Assembly: GCA_963281255.1 (NCBI GenBank)
Contig: OY725496.1
Span: 1,798,001 to 1,862,000 of the forward strand
Direction: 5' to 3'
Length of the DNA: 64,000 bases
From: Aphrocallistes beatrix
Taxonomy: Eukaryota > Porifera > Hexactinellida > Sceptrulophora > Aphrocallistidae
The number at the start of each line of letters is the position of its first letter. The stretch's first letter is position 1. The notes under the pieces are model-generated. The model saw nothing but the letters and a program-made list of their open reading frames with translations. It had not been told where the DNA came from and did no database searches. The position numbers and the translations under genes were made by a program. This document shows positions 43,248 to 55,690 of the stretch, piece after piece.

Positions 43248-45599
43248 CAGCGGTTCCCAACCCCGGGGTAATTACCCCAAGTGGGGTAATATGAAGATTT
43301 TCGAGGGGTAATGGAGTGCTTCTTTATCTTTAGAATTCAGGTCAGAATTTGTTATTATTACTTCGGCATAAAGTTTTTGTTATTCGTTTTGCAGGATATT
43401 AATGGGGTTCTAATTGGCTTCATACTGTGAATTATAAACTAATATTGACTAAACGTGTTTGAAGGTATTCCTGTGATAAAATTATATTGGCTGTTATTAT
43501 ATATTACCTACAGAAATGTTCCAGCTACAATCTTTGTCGATTACTATAAGTATGTTTAATATTGAAAAATCTCACATTACAACTTGCAACATTACAACTT
43601 ACAGTCTTACAACATTACTACATTACTACATACAACTTTAAACATTGTTTACCAAGATCCTTAAAATGTCTAGAAAGAGGTCGTATAATGAAAGTTTCCT
43701 GAATTTTGGTTTTTCGTTTATGACGAAAAATGATACTCAAATTCCACAGTGCGTTATCTGTTATAAAACACTGACTAACGAGTCTATGAAGCCATCAAAA
43801 CTGAGGGAACATTTCGTTAAAATGCACCCTGAGCTCGTGGACAAGGGGGTTGAGTACCTTAAGTTAAAAGCCGAGGGGCTCAAAAGAGCGAAACTTGATT
43901 CAAGTGCGACTTTCCGACAGGAGTAGAATAAGTTTGTAGAGGCATCTTACTACATCTCATTGCAAATAGCAAAGAACAAAAAACCTCATACTATTGGAGA
44001 AGAACTCATCAAACCTTGCATACTATTGGAGAAGAACTCATCAAACCTTGCCTTCTAGAAACTGCCCGTCTCATTTTCAATGAAGGGAGCTACAACAAAA
44101 TCAAAGAAATCTCGCTATCAAATAACACCGTACAACGTCGAATACAGGAAATAGCTATCGATATCAAGGAACAGGTGATAGAAAAAATTCATTCTTCTCC
44201 CTTTTTCTCAATTCAACTCGATGAATCAACTGATGTCGCTCAGTGTGCACAACTAATGGTATTTGCAAGATATGTTTATAGGGGCTCTGTTGAGGAAGAT
44301 TTTCTTTTTTGTCGTCCGTTGGAGGCTACGACAAAGGCAGACGACGTTATGTCCTATGTGTCCAGTTTCTTCGAAGAAGCAAAATTCCCTTGGAACAAGC
44401 TTGTTGGTGTATGTACTGACGGAGCACCAGCCATGCTTGGTTCTCGATCAGGATTTATTACTCAAGTTAAGCAGAAGAATCTTGAGGTTGTTGGAACACA
44501 TTGCATGATCCATCGAGAGGCTCTTGCTTCAAAGACGCTACCTGCCAGACTAAGAGCAACCTTAACCGAAGTAATCAAAGTAGTAAATTATGTGAAGGGT
44601 AGTGCGCTAAATACAAGATTGTTTCGACAATTATGTTCGCATTTCGATTCAACACATCACGATCTACTGTTTTATACCCAAGTACGGTGGTTATCAAAAG
44701 GTAATATGCTAGAGAGCGTGCTTGAACTTCGATATGAGCTTGAGACATTTCTTGATGGACAGGAAAAGAATGATCTCTTATTAATCATGAAAACCCAGTG
44801 TTTCGGTACACAACTTGCGTATTTAGTTGACGTATTTGAACTATTGAATAGTTTGAACAAAAAGCTGCAGGGCAAGGAGTCTGATATAATAACACACAGT
44901 GATCACATCGAAAAAGTTCTTCTTTGGAAAAGAAAATTGGACTCAGGGAATTTCTCGGCCTTCCACAAATTGAGTGAAATTTTAGGGGAGGAGTCGATAG
45001 GTGCAGAGTTAAAAGAGGACATCAGAAACAATCTCAATGGTTTACAAGGCGAGTTTGAGCGATATTTTCCACAGATCAACACTGAAGCAATTGAAATGGT
45101 CCTAACAAGAGATCCCTACAAGTGTATTGTGGATGAACTTCCGGAAGATACTCAAGAAGAGTTTTTGGAACTCACAAACAACTCATCCGTGAAAATGGAA
45201 TATAATTCACTTAGTCTCCCAAACTTCTGGGTAAGGATGTTACCATTATTCCCGAAGATTAGCAAAATTGCTCTTCTGATCCTTATTCCATTTTCATCAA
45301 CTTATCTATGTGAGGCCGGATTTTCGTCTTTGCTTGCCATAAAAACCAAGCAAAGCAATAAATTAGATTGCGAGGGGGATCTGCGCTGTGCATTGAGCAA
45401 AACGGAACCTCGTTTGAAAGAATTAGTGGCGAAAAAACAGAAACAAGTTTCCTATTGAACTATATTTAGATAATATAATTATAAATAATTAATTCAAATT
45501 AATAAAAAAATTCTGATACATTGCCTCCTCAATTCGGGGTAGTAGGGTTGACAGTGTCGAACAACGGGGTAGTAACAATAATAAGGTTGGGAACCGCTG
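43248..45599 (+). mobile_element. complete hAT element with ZBED-type transposase
   Basis: 2352 bp with inverted ends CAGCGGTTCCCAACC and GGTTGGGAACCGCTG and a perfect 8-bp target duplication ATCTAACT (43240-43247, 45600-45607). The ends are flanked internally by GGGGTAATTACCCC and repeated GGGGTAGTA motifs. It carries a nearly full-length transposase gene. The CAG...CTG ends and 8-bp duplication are diagnostic for hAT. Confidence 0.95.
43666..45458 (+). pseudogene. hAT transposase, BED finger plus catalytic and dimerisation domains
   Basis: The N-terminal part (from the Met at 43666) has a BED-type finger: CVICYKTLTN and LREHFVKMHPE. The catalytic RNase H-like region follows with PFFSIQLDESTDV, GVCTDGAPAMLG and GTHCMIHREALA, and the hAT C-terminal dimerisation block ends the protein (STYLCEAGFSSLLAIKTKQ). 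This is the ZBED5/SCAND3-like group of hAT proteins. Two lesions separate the N-terminal frame from the rest: an in-frame TAG at 43924 and a 32-bp tandem duplication (43987-44018 repeated at 44019-44050) that shifts the frame. The remaining 480-codon frame from 44016 is intact. Base composition is markedly less AT-rich than the flanks. Confidence 0.9.
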
Positions 45600-45607
45600 A
45601 TCTAACT

Positions 45608-47150
45608 CATCCAACTTAAAGGGGATATCAAAGAAACAATAAGTCGCTTTCTGCTTCTCTACTAAGGATTGCTGAATTGTCATGTGTCTACGGTCATCAT
45701 TAATTAAATAGCTCTTAATATAAAAAAGATTAAAATGAATTTTTTAAAAATTATTCAAGAAATATATTCTATATCACTTGTTCTATCTGATCTATCAAGT
45801 ACGAATCAATAAATTCATTATAAACAAAAATTTCAAATTTCATCACGAGGTTTTTCTATTAGTAACATCTTCCCGAATTTGAGTTCTGCATCGCATAAAG
45901 TATTACGATAAGAAATATTATAAGTCACAATTTAACAGAAGATAAATATCTTTAGACATTTGAGTTTAAAATTGAAATTGCGAAAAATCTGGCTAGGATC
46001 GAAGAAAAATTCCTGTTCAAGTTGTTCAAAACATTTACATCTTTCCGATGGTGTCAAGTTTGTAAGAATAAGTTGACTAATCTTTTAAGTTATAATTGAA
46101 AGGCACAAAGTGTCACAATTGTGTCGAGAAGTGCCTGATTGAAAATCGTATAGTAACTCTAATAGCCCACGTACAAGTATAATAACCCACCAAATTAGTA
46201 GCGAAGTATCGTGTAACGAAATGTCGGTATCCCATTTTATAACACCAAAATTTGTAGTAGAATGTGTTTGCGAAGTCTAAGATAGCTTCTAAACTGGCCT
46301 CGAAGTGTGTAGGTCAAAGAATTTTCCAACTTACAGTACCTCAATAATAATTTTACATTACTAAAATAACTAGTGAAATAAATAAGATAATTTCCAACCT
46401 GTGATATGCTTATCATAGTTCTCTCTATGCTCATCTTTGATACATTCCAGCTCCATCCCTTGCATCGCAACTGGACTGGGACTCGTGTGAAAAGTGTAGC
46501 TGTCTCATGATAGCTTTTCTCCTGCCACAGGTTCTGCTGGTTCTCTTGCATCTTCTCACCGCTACAGTCAAGTCTGGACTCAATCTTCCATTGGTCATGA
46601 GAATATTCTCTCAGGGCTGAGTGGAATGTGAATGTAATAATAATGTAGCATCCGAATTTAGCTAACCAAATCAGCTGGTATATTATATGATAAAAAGTTG
46701 GATGAGCAATTATCTTCGAATGTTTACTAAATAATAAGACATAGGCAAGTAAACATTTGCCTATAAACTAAGAATTTCACATACCAATTTCAGATACTAG
46801 CTAGGAAAAAAAATTCAAGCACAGTAATCTCGAAGATAAATTCTTATTTGGGTAAGTAAATATCTGGCTATATGTAAGAATTTCACATACCAATTTCATA
46901 CTTCGGAAACTAGCTAGATGAATAAAAATGTTCAAGTACAATAGTATACTTGATGATAATATAATTTTGAGCGAAGTCATGGAAACAAAGCAGATACGTA
47001 TGATTCGTATGATGAAATTTCGGCATTTGGACACAGACAAGTCATTGTACAAGTTTAGTGAGATGGTTGTGTAGGGAAGTAGTGCGACATTTGTAAGGTG
47101 GTGGGTAGATTTGTGGTGAAAGGACAATTGTACGTACCACAGCATTGGTG
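45608..47150. other. unassigned region, one coding-like stretch
   Basis: AT-rich. On the minus strand at about 46620-46420 a less AT-rich block reads REYSHDQWKIESRLDCSGEK and continues open for ~70 codons; no domain was recognised and no splice sites stand out. Two ~55-bp blocks around 46760-46810 and 46835-46920 are direct repeats (ATTTCACATACCAATTTCA). Confidence 0.3.
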
Positions 47151-47154
47151 TGTT

Positions 47155-47478
47155 TTTAACTGCAAAAGATTGTAGTATCTGTGGAGAATTACCTCAGGAG
47201 TCCACATACAAGTACCGTATGGGGGTGGGCAAGCTTGCTAGAGCACAGCTGGGGCACAGGTAAATTATTTAGAGTCGATTAGCAATACCTTACACATAGA
47301 TGAAAGTACCAAACTTTAATGTTTAATTTGAAGCGCGGCTTAATTTGAAGCGCGGCCCTGGAAAAATAAACACTTTCAGAAGAGTCCCTACACATGCCAA
47401 ATATTGATCACTTTCACAAATCCATTTCACATTTGCTTACATCATGAATCTGTTTGATGGGATAATACAATATATATA
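47155..47478 (+). repeat. D repeat, copy 1
   Basis: About 320 bp shared with 58738-59118 at high identity, starting ACTGCAAAAGATTGTAGTAT and including TTAATTTGAAGCGCGGCT and CATTTGCTTACATCATGAAT. Copy 2 has insertions relative to this one. The first ~16 codons read AKDCSICGELPQESTYKYR and stop before GTATGG. Class unknown. Confidence 0.7.
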
Positions 47479-47556
47479 CAGGGCGGTTCATAAGTAGTGA
47501 CCTAATTTTGAAATGATAGCAGATCAAAATTAGGTCACTACTTATGGACCACCCTG
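47479..47556. mobile_element. 78-bp mariner-type palindromic MITE
   Basis: CAGGGCGGTTCATAAGTAGT and its inverse ACTACTTATGGACCACCCTG with TA at 47477-47478 and 47557-47558. The CAGGGTGGTCCATAAGT-like end is typical of mariner relatives. Confidence 0.88.
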
Positions 47557-47632
47557 TAAATATATATATATATATATATATATATAATCCCTACGATATG
47601 CTAGGAATGTTGTAGCGTAATTTCCGGATTAA

Positions 47633-49570
47633 GGATACCGCCTGTGAAAAATCCATATGTTTGGCTTACAGCATATATCAAGAATAGAGATATATAAGAT
47701 GTTAAGCGTGGGCAGGTAGTGCAATTAAAAAATATTGAGACATGCCAAACAGTTTTTGGTTCACATTTCTAGATTTTGAGTTACAACGTCTCAAAGTCGG
47801 TATTTTTCGTTTTTCCCACGCACATCTTAATGGTAAGCCCTCCTCAACTCTGTGATTTTTTTGAAACACATGTTTGGATCAAATGCTTCGAAAATTTATT
47901 CATATATACTAGTAGTCTATAAAATTTGCAATCGCATAGAACCAAAAGAAAGTTAAAATGACCAAAAATGTTAATTTTATAGAGGTTTTAAAAGAAGTTG
48001 CCAAAAAACGGCGAAAAATGCCCGATTTTCTTTGGAAATCAGCAATAAAATCACAAATTTATAAGATTATCGAAAATCGAGTGGTCCTACGCTCATCGCC
48101 TAATGATATGGAACAACTCCTGAAATTTCAAACCACTATCTCAAAGCAATTTTGAGTTAAAATTTTTGAAAGACGGTCAATTTTGGAATTTTAAAGTCCC
48201 GAGATATAGGGATTTGAAGTTTTAATGTTAGGAACGATGTAAATGAGCTATTAACGATAAATAAAAGCATCCATGGGCATTTAATCGCATGTACTATACT
48301 AATGAATTATATGTATTCCAACAGATTTTGGTGAAAATAGCAAAATTATACTGAAAATTCACAAATTACCTTGAGGCCTCTAAGCCCGACTATTTTGAAC
48401 CAATTAGGGAATATAATTCATATTCTTAGCACTACAAAGTATAATTCATCGATTTAGAATGAATAAAGAGCTTATAAAAAGTATATTAGGAAGTTAGAGC
48501 GAGAGTCTACGACTTTTAGTTTTAAAGTTATGTTTTTCGAAAAATGCTACGTCATCACGTGATAAAAATTTCAAACTTAGCATTCCATTCCATGTGGTAC
48601 ACTTACTATTTAATAATCAGATATATACCGTCTTGAAAAGTATATTAGGATTTGAGAGCTAAGAATTTCGGTAAACATTTCCCGAGATATGGAGGAATCT
48701 GTTTTTGGACCATAAATTGGGGGCTTTGACCGAATTTTGGAGATAAATGCTTTGAACTTCCAAAATAATAATGTTGAGTGCTTCAAAATTTCTGTATACA
48801 TTGCTAGTGATTATTGCATTGTTTTTTGAGCATAATAGCTACTTTTGGGAACTTATTTCATGACAAGATCCGCCATTTTCTAATATATTCAAAGTTCTCC
48901 ATAGAATTTGTATTACAATAAAATCGATGATAAGTCAAGAAATATTTACTTTTTGACAAAGAGATGTTTGAGGACTCTATATATTATCATATATATCCTT
49001 TCATTTAAGATTATAATATATTATATATCTTTAATAGTTTTTAAGCATTGACATCGAGCACTTTCGGGGCCATAGAGAGGTTTGATGTCCGAACTTTACA
49101 TACAATATACTATAACTTGCGAACTAATGGTCGGATCTGAACAAATTTTGTTTTTAAATGTTCAGAATTCTTTTCTATATACAATAGCTAATATCACAAC
49201 GGCCATTTCCCGAGCATTTTAGAAAGGAAGTCTCTCATAAAGATATTTTTGATTGGATTTTAAGTGCCTCTTTTTCTAAATTCATCCGTTTTATAATATT
49301 TAAAGGGGCTAAAACCATTTTGAGGTTCATATAATTGAAAAAATATCAGATAAGTTAGAAAATAATTGATGAATACGCCGCAAAACCACGAATTACTTTC
49401 CGATTTTTAGTACGACTGAGCTTTAGGTGCTCAGTTCTAGAATATCAAAATAAGTACCGTCCAACAAGTACGATTAGATGGTAGACTACTCAATAATCCG
49501 ATGGAATTAACAATAAAAATTATTCACCATTTTTTTTTATGTCAGGCGATGTTTTTCGAGGGCGGTATCC
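47633..49570 (+). mobile_element. TTAA-A copy A7 (complete)
   Basis: 1938 bp with TTAA at 47629-47632 and 49571-49574, termini GGATACCGCCTGTG and CGAGGGCGGTATCC. Same subfamily as A2 and A4, with a few percent differences and no coding capacity. Confidence 0.92.
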
Positions 49571-49574
49571 TTAA

Positions 49575-49767
49575 GATTAAGGAACTCACTCTCAAATGTT
49601 CAGTAATTTCCATGATAATGGTTATCAGTTCGTTTACATCATTCCGCAGGCGGAGCAATTCGCTATTCTTGCGGCGAATAATACAGGGCAATTTATTTAT
49701 TGCCGTTAGAAATATCTGAGACACTACAGAAATAAAATAAAATAACTTACAGTTGATGTTGGTAAAA
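49575..49767 (-). other. short coding-like stretch, unidentified
   Basis: The minus-strand frame (49724-49542) overlaps the A7 end, but the part outside it reads LLRLRNDVNELITIIMEIT, with heptad-spaced Leu/Ile like a coiled coil. Too short to identify. Confidence 0.2.
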
Positions 49768-50130
49768 TTTTGTCACCTTTTTTATAATTAGAAATTTAAG
49801 TTATTTTTACTATAACTCAGCCATTTTAGGAGATAGAAGGCTGAAAACTTAATAATATGTGTATATTAATATATCTCAAATATTATAAAAATTTCATCAA
49901 AAAATGATGACGCATCACTCTGTTATGACGTCATCATTACCCATCAAAAATTAAAAAATTGACAGATTTGATGATTTTCCGAGTGACTGCGATTTTACCA
50001 GTAAGACAGATATATTTAGAGATGCTATTTCTTTACAATTAATGTAAGCCCAGGCGCCCAAAGGGCGCTTCCGGCGGACACAAAGTGTTCACCAGCCACG
50101 CAGCGCAAGCAAGCGAAGCGCGCTTGTGAC
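49768..50130 (+). repeat. R repeat
   Basis: R landmarks in order: TTTGTCACCTTTTTTATAAT, TAACTCAGCCATTTTAGGAG, TATGACGTCATCATTAC, then GGCGCCCAAAGGGCGC, GGACACAAAGTGTTCACC and AAGCAAGCGAAGCGCGCTTG. It ends without the TA run seen in other copies. Confidence 0.78.
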
Positions 50131-51084
50131 TATTAAATGAAATTCATCAATTTGCACCAAATGACCAAATTGAATCACTCGTAGATAATCATAATCAAGG
50201 AGAGATAGTACTTGTATTATGAATTCCAGAATTTATCTGGGGTGATCATCGTGGGAGTTAGGCAGTGTGACATACCATGCGAGTTTTATCCAACTCCCCA
50301 AAGCCGATGCAGAAGACTACATAGCGATGGACGATGGAGACGTGCGAAATGCCATAAAAGCGAAGTCAAAGAATCTAACTAAAGTTCTAGGCACTCGAGT
50401 GCCGCAGCATTATTACCCTTTATTCAAAATGGATTACTTGAAACGGAATTTCGAGCTATATCTCTATTTGACAGACGTTCAGATGTTCCATAGGCGAAGA
50501 TGCCAGATATGGATAAATTTAACATAAACGAGTCTCACATTATTTTGAATGAAACAACAATTTGTTAGAATAAAGAGATGTATAGTCCAAAATATTAAAA
50601 TGCATCGGGCAGTTATTAATTAGCAAATTTCGGACAGGTTCATAAGCAACATTGAATCAACCATAAACAATGAAATTTCCGGTGGCGGTGATAAATATAA
50701 ACAAATAATTAATTGTACATAGCATATATTTATATAATAAAATAGTAAGTATCAACTCTCTCGTCGTACGAGTCTAGGGGGATACCGACAATTCGTTACA
50801 CGACATTTCGCTACTAATTTGATTGGCTAATAATTTTATTATAAATTTACGTGTTATATTATATTTAATTTACTTAAATGTATTAGGAAATGTATCTATT
50901 GATCAATATAAGAGTACATACAAGGATAATAAAATATTAATCGTTTACCTGTAGTCTATATGAAAAAAAAACGTAGTTAAGAGTTCTAGGTTGATTAAAC
51001 ATGTTTATTGATTTTGATTGCGAATGCCCATAAATTAAAGACTAAATATGGAGAATATTAGATTCACAAGAAAAAAAAGCATAC
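50131..51084. other. unassigned region with one open frame
   Basis: A plus-strand frame at 50267-50527 (86 codons) contains DAEDYIAMDDGDVRNAIKAK and QHYYPLFKMDYL, with more natural composition than the flanks. No family recognised; possibly a host exon fragment. The rest is AT-rich without motif. Confidence 0.3.
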
Positions 51085-51730
51085 ATGCCAACTGTCTCGT
51101 TTTTATCCGGACATCCAAATAAACAATATTGCATACTTAATTTCTTTATTTCAAATCGAAACATGGCAAAAATAGAATTCCTTGGGACACAGGAATTTGA
51201 CCTAAAGAAAGCATGAATTTGACCTAAAAACGGCGAAGTAGCAATTTGACGTAAAGAAATTCGGGAAGTAGAAAAAGGACCTAATTTCGAAGTAAGGATT
51301 CGACCTAAAGAAATTTGGGGAGTAGGAAAATACCTAAATTCGAAGGAGGAATTCGACCTAAAGAAATTTGGGAAGTAGGAAAATACCTAAATTCGAAGGA
51401 GGAATTTGACCCTAAAGAAATTCGGGAAGTAGAAAAAGGACCTAATTTCGAAGTAAGGATTCGACCTGTTTTAGGTCATATTCCTATTTCCCAATTTCTT
51501 TAGGTCAAATTCCTACTTCGATTTTAGGTCATTTTTATCCTTCCCAAATTTCTTTAGGTCAAATTCCGATGCGATTTTAGGTCAAATTCCGCGTTCCCGA
51601 TTACTTCTCGACCAAATGGAAACGAGAATCTAAAAATAAACAATATTGCATACTTAATTCCTTTATTTCAATTCGAAACATGACAGGAATAGAATACCTT
51701 CTCGACTAAATAGAAACAAATGGACGCATG
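51085..51730. repeat. palindromic minisatellite region
   Basis: Begins with a MITE-like end CATACATGCCAACTGTC. From ~51180 to 51470, units of about 50 bp (GACCTAAAGAAATTTGGG and TACCTAAATTCGAAGGAGG) repeat four to five times. From ~51465 to 51600 related units appear inverted (CCAATTTCTTTAGGTC). A further pair of direct repeats, AATAAACAATATTGCATACT, flanks it at ~51118 and ~51636 and recurs inverted near 55020. An open frame across the array is an artefact. Confidence 0.7.
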
Positions 51731-52242
51731 CATTTGCCCGAATTTTTAAGTATGCATTTGTCCAAATTTCATAGTTTGAAAATAAACATCACTCCTAAAA
51801 CTGCAAAATCCTAGCATTACAACATATTCCTTGATCAAAATGCCTCAATGTTCCCAAAGGGGAGCAAGATGCCTTACCTAAAAGGCCTCTACACACACAC
51901 CTTTCTTCAGAAAAAAACACTTTTAGGACAAATGCATACTTCAATCGGAAAATGCATACTCTATTCAGACAGATGCATACAACAAAATTCGGACAAATGC
52001 AGCCATGGGCGCCGAACTTTGAGAATTATTTTGATGTCGAGGGGGGGCTCAAATTTCTCACTATAAAAAAAGTTCAAAGATATAAATCAATTGAAAATAT
52101 CCTGGTAAGTAGCGAGCCTAATGATTTATTAGTAACTTGTTATTATGAATAAATAGCTGATTCAATTCAGTATTACAAAGTGTAAATCAGGAAAATTATG
52201 TAAAGTAAAAAAGCTATGTACGTGATGCTTCATCCTCCTAAT

Positions 52243-54210
52243 TTAATCCTTCTTAACAAAGAATGTATTTTCGCGTACTGTTGTGCCAAGAATAAAATCA
52301 TCACCGATCTTTTGTATATCGAGTGTATCCGAAATATCACGGTGAACTGATAAAAGAGCCAATGAACTTAGTCGCATCTCTCCCATTGTACTCCTCAGCC
52401 ATGTTTTTAACCTGCGAAGGCAGCTAAAGCTTCTTTCTGCAGTACAAGATGTGGCAGGAAGAACAAGTAGAAGTCTCACGGTCATTACATAATCCCTGAA
52501 AACTTCCATGAGTGTGCTATTTTCTGATAGAATCTCTTGAAGACCTTTGAGAGTTGATGCTTTTTCTGTAATTTCGCTATAGTCTACATATGCAAAAAAG
52601 GACCCTTTCTGATTATTCAATCGGTCTGCATCTAAATCTTCATGGTAAAAGGCTGCAATCTCGTTAATGTAAGGTGAATTTCTATCTAATACAACCGACT
52701 CTAATTTTTCTAGAATTTCCATACATTCCAAATTGTAGTGATTGGAGATTGTTGCAGCACAATCAGCAAATACTTCTAGGTAAATGCTAGTGTAGTACGC
52801 CTCTACTCCAATGTCAGCCTGACTAATGAGAGAATGATCATTTTGTGCTTTACGGCCGCACCTCCGTGGTAATTTTGGGTCCTCAAGCTTCAAATCTATA
52901 GCTTCTCTTACAACTTTTTCAAAGTGCTGCTTTGCACCCAACGCATTTTTACTTCCCGATATAAGAAGCCTCTCCAAAGTTCTTATCTTTGATTTTGCGT
53001 AAGTAATGGTGATATTTGGTGATATTTGGTGATTGTATTGCTGTATGAACAGGATGTACCATTTCAAAGAGTTTCTGAAGCGTCCTAATCAAGTAATAAG
53101 TGGAGAATTTCTCCATATAGTTGAGTGTAGCCATCGCTTTGCTTCTATCTTCTGCCCTAAGGTCATTATCCATCTTTCGCACCTCGTACCAATCCATGAG
53201 TGCTTCATACTGCTGTACAAATGCACTGAGAGCCGAAGCCCTGCACACCCAACGGGTTGACGAAAGGGGCCTTAATGAAGCTGATTCTTCTGACATAAAT
53301 CCCTTGAAAGAAGCTAAACGTTTTGGAGACATCTTCACATAGTTAACAACCGACGATACAAGTGTCATAGCATTCTCTGCAAGGGAACCATGTTTTACAG
53401 AATGTTGTACGACGAGGTTCAAAGCATGTCCAGCACAGTAACAGTATAATGCTTGTGGAACAACTTCACGCACTCGACTCTGGAGTCCTTTTACATGTCC
53501 TCTCATGGCCCCAGCACCGTCATAGGATTGGCCTCTGACTTTGTGAAGTGGCAACTCACATTGCACCAGTTTTTCTTTGAGAATTGCAAAAAGTGCCTCA
53601 CCATCAACCTTTTCAGCGCTGACAAAACCGATAAAATCCTCTCTTACAGCTAAAGTATTCGGATGGACAGATCTAAAACAGCAGGTAACTTGTTCGAGCG
53701 TTGCAACGTCGCTAGTTTCATCCATTATAATGCTATAAATCGCTGATTCTCTAACCTCCTTCAGGACCACATCTAAGATAGCATTCCCAAGGCGTGTAAT
53801 CATTTCATTCTGGATTTGATGACTCAAATACTGCATGAGATTCTTTTCGGAGAGCCAGTTCTTCAGTTCTAAGCTAGTCATTGCAACAAGATTCAACAAC
53901 TGTATTAGGTTGCTATTTTCATCAGTGTGACCCCGAATGGCAAGGTCCTGTCTCCCGCAAAGTTTGATAGTAGCCAAAATAATATCTAAAGCTCTGCGGT
54001 TTTCTTTTTTCTGTTATACATGTTGCTCGCTCACCATGTCTATCACATTTGGGCATGCTGAAGACGAATAAGTGGTGTTAGCTAACCTGTGGCATTCCGA
54101 ATTTTCATGAGTCTTAAACCCTCCATCTTTTCCCAAGGCCTTCTTCCAATTACAGTAGCCATCATGTACCCATACTTTCGAGATCCGACAATAAGTGGGA
54201 ATACGTTTGT
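52243..54210 (-). pseudogene. hAT transposase (TTF finger, ZMYM1-like group)
   Basis: In order on the minus strand: a TTF-type zinc-finger end (WKKALGKDGGFKTHENSECH, about 54160-54100), a domain with HTDENSNLIQLLNLVA, and a catalytic region with SIIMDETSDV, GQSYDGAGAMRG and CYCAGHALNLV. The C-terminal hAT dimerisation domain follows (SCTAERSFSCLRRLKTWLR). A stop near 54015 separates the finger from the catalytic part. A near-threefold 10-bp repeat (GGTGATATTT, 53008-53035) accounts for the frameshift that splits the rest into two overlapping frames. Otherwise well preserved, so fairly young. Confidence 0.88.
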
Positions 54211-54663
54211 TTATTGAAGCCCACTTACAAATATATACAAATAAAACCTTGGATTGATCGGCATTTGGCTCAATCCAGGGAAATTATTGTAGCCAGGATT
54301 CCTGAAAGTTACGCCCAGTCATATTTTCAAATAATAAGTTAACAATATTAAGACACAACAATGATCTATCTTATATAAATAACACACAATACTAGTTATA
54401 ATATATACTAGCAACTAATAGTTATTATAAGCCTATTCACTTCATTGTACTCGGTACTTTCAAATAACAAATTTTCAAGAATGTTGTTAACCATCACTAC
54501 AATCCATCCTCCACAACAACCAATATAATTGCTGTTAGATTGGTAAAAAATTATACATTCTTACGCTTCCAATGTACTGAATTCAAGACTTGAAGTTAAT
54601 TATCATTCATGAAATTTCAATGTTCGGGATTAAGTTAATAAATGATCTGAAAATTCAGGCATT

Positions 54664-54945
54664 ACCCTCGAGAGCCCCCCTATCTCCCGCTCGAGAGCCC
54701 CCCAGCCCCCTCTCGAGAGCCCCCCAGCCCCCTCTCGAGAGCCCCCCCATCCCCCTCTCGAGAGCCCCCCCAGCCCCCCCTCGAGAGCCCCTCCCCAGCC
54801 CCCTCTCGAGAGCCCCCCTAGCCCCCTCTCGAGAGCCACCCCCAGCCCCCCCTCTCGAGCCCCCCCCCAGCCCCCTCTAGAGCCCCTCTAGCCCCCCCGG
54901 GTTGGAGAGTAGGGGGGGCTTGAGCCCCCCAGCCCCCCCGGGTTC
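54664..54945 (+). repeat. C-rich minisatellite with CTCGAGAG cores
   Basis: About eleven units of 21-26 bp of the form CCCCCTCTCGAGAGCCCCC. Strong strand asymmetry (C on plus, G on minus). It lies inside the subterminal region of the hAT element. The proline-rich and glycine-rich translations on the two strands are artefacts. Confidence 0.9.
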
Positions 54946-54963
54946 GGCGCCTATGAATGCAGC

Positions 54964-55690
54964 TCTCCCGAAACAAGAGTCTGAAAATAAACAAAATTGC
55001 ATACTTTTTCTTTAAAAAGTATGCAATATTGTTTATTTTTAGACTCTTTCTTTATTTCAAATCGAAACAAGGTGAAAGAATACAATTCCTTCTGAACTAA
55101 ATAGATTCTAAAATTAGAAATTTTAAAGAACATCAGATGTGTTTAAGGAAATACAGTTGGTATAAATAGGGAAATTAATATTGAAATTTATTGATAAATA
55201 TTTACAAACACAAAAATACAATGACTTCTTCAGAACAATAAATGTCTTCTTCGCAGCAGAGTATCTTTTGAGGAACAGAAAAATATTTTTACGTTTTTGG
55301 GGGAATAAAAAAATATTTTCCCGGAATAAAAAATATTTTAAAATTTTTGACACTTGTACTATAGTTAGAGTTTCATGTCGCCTTTCCCCATTGAGTTTCC
55401 TCAAAGGATGTGTTTTTGGACATGACTAGTGTACCAGTAGTGGTTATTAGTGATGAAAAAACTAACGAGAAAAAACTTTGACAATGCTACTATTAATAGT
55501 CTATTATGCTAGCCTCCGAAAAATAAAAAATATTTTCACGAATTCTGAATTTATAAAAAATATATTTCTGAACAAGAAAATTCTAGATTAATAAAAAAAT
55601 GTGCTTAAAAGATACCCTGCTTCGGAGCAAGAAACTGTTCCAACATTTAGAAGTGCCGACCTCACTTTTCTTCTAGTATAGAATCAAGTG
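54964..55690. other. AT-rich region with small palindrome
   Basis: At ~54980-55045 a palindrome (AAGAGTCTGAAAATAAAC and its inverse) surrounds TTGCATACTTTTT. Beyond it are repeated AAAAATATTTT motifs at 55280-55345 and 55515-55570. No gene supported; small overlapping frames on both strands are AT-driven. Confidence 0.4.

Larger units (their letters stand above)
52004..54955 (-). mobile_element. complete hAT element, family CATGGGCGCCGAAC
   Basis: 2952 bp with inverted ends CATGGGCGCCGAAC and GTTCGGCGCCTATG and a perfect 8-bp target duplication AATGCAGC (51996-52003, 54956-54963). The transposase is on the minus strand and a C-rich minisatellite lies next to the 5' (right) end. The ends resemble those of the CATAGGCGTCGGA MITEs at 11578 and 58105, which may be distant relatives. 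Confidence 0.93.

Noticed and set aside
46420-46620. Tektin-like exon on the minus strand
   Set aside because: Some resemblance of REYSHDQW to tektin N-terminal blocks, but no further block could be aligned and the frame carries no supporting motif.
54590-54880. Proline-rich (plus) and glycine-rich (minus) proteins
   Set aside because: Pure translation of the C-rich minisatellite inside a hAT element.
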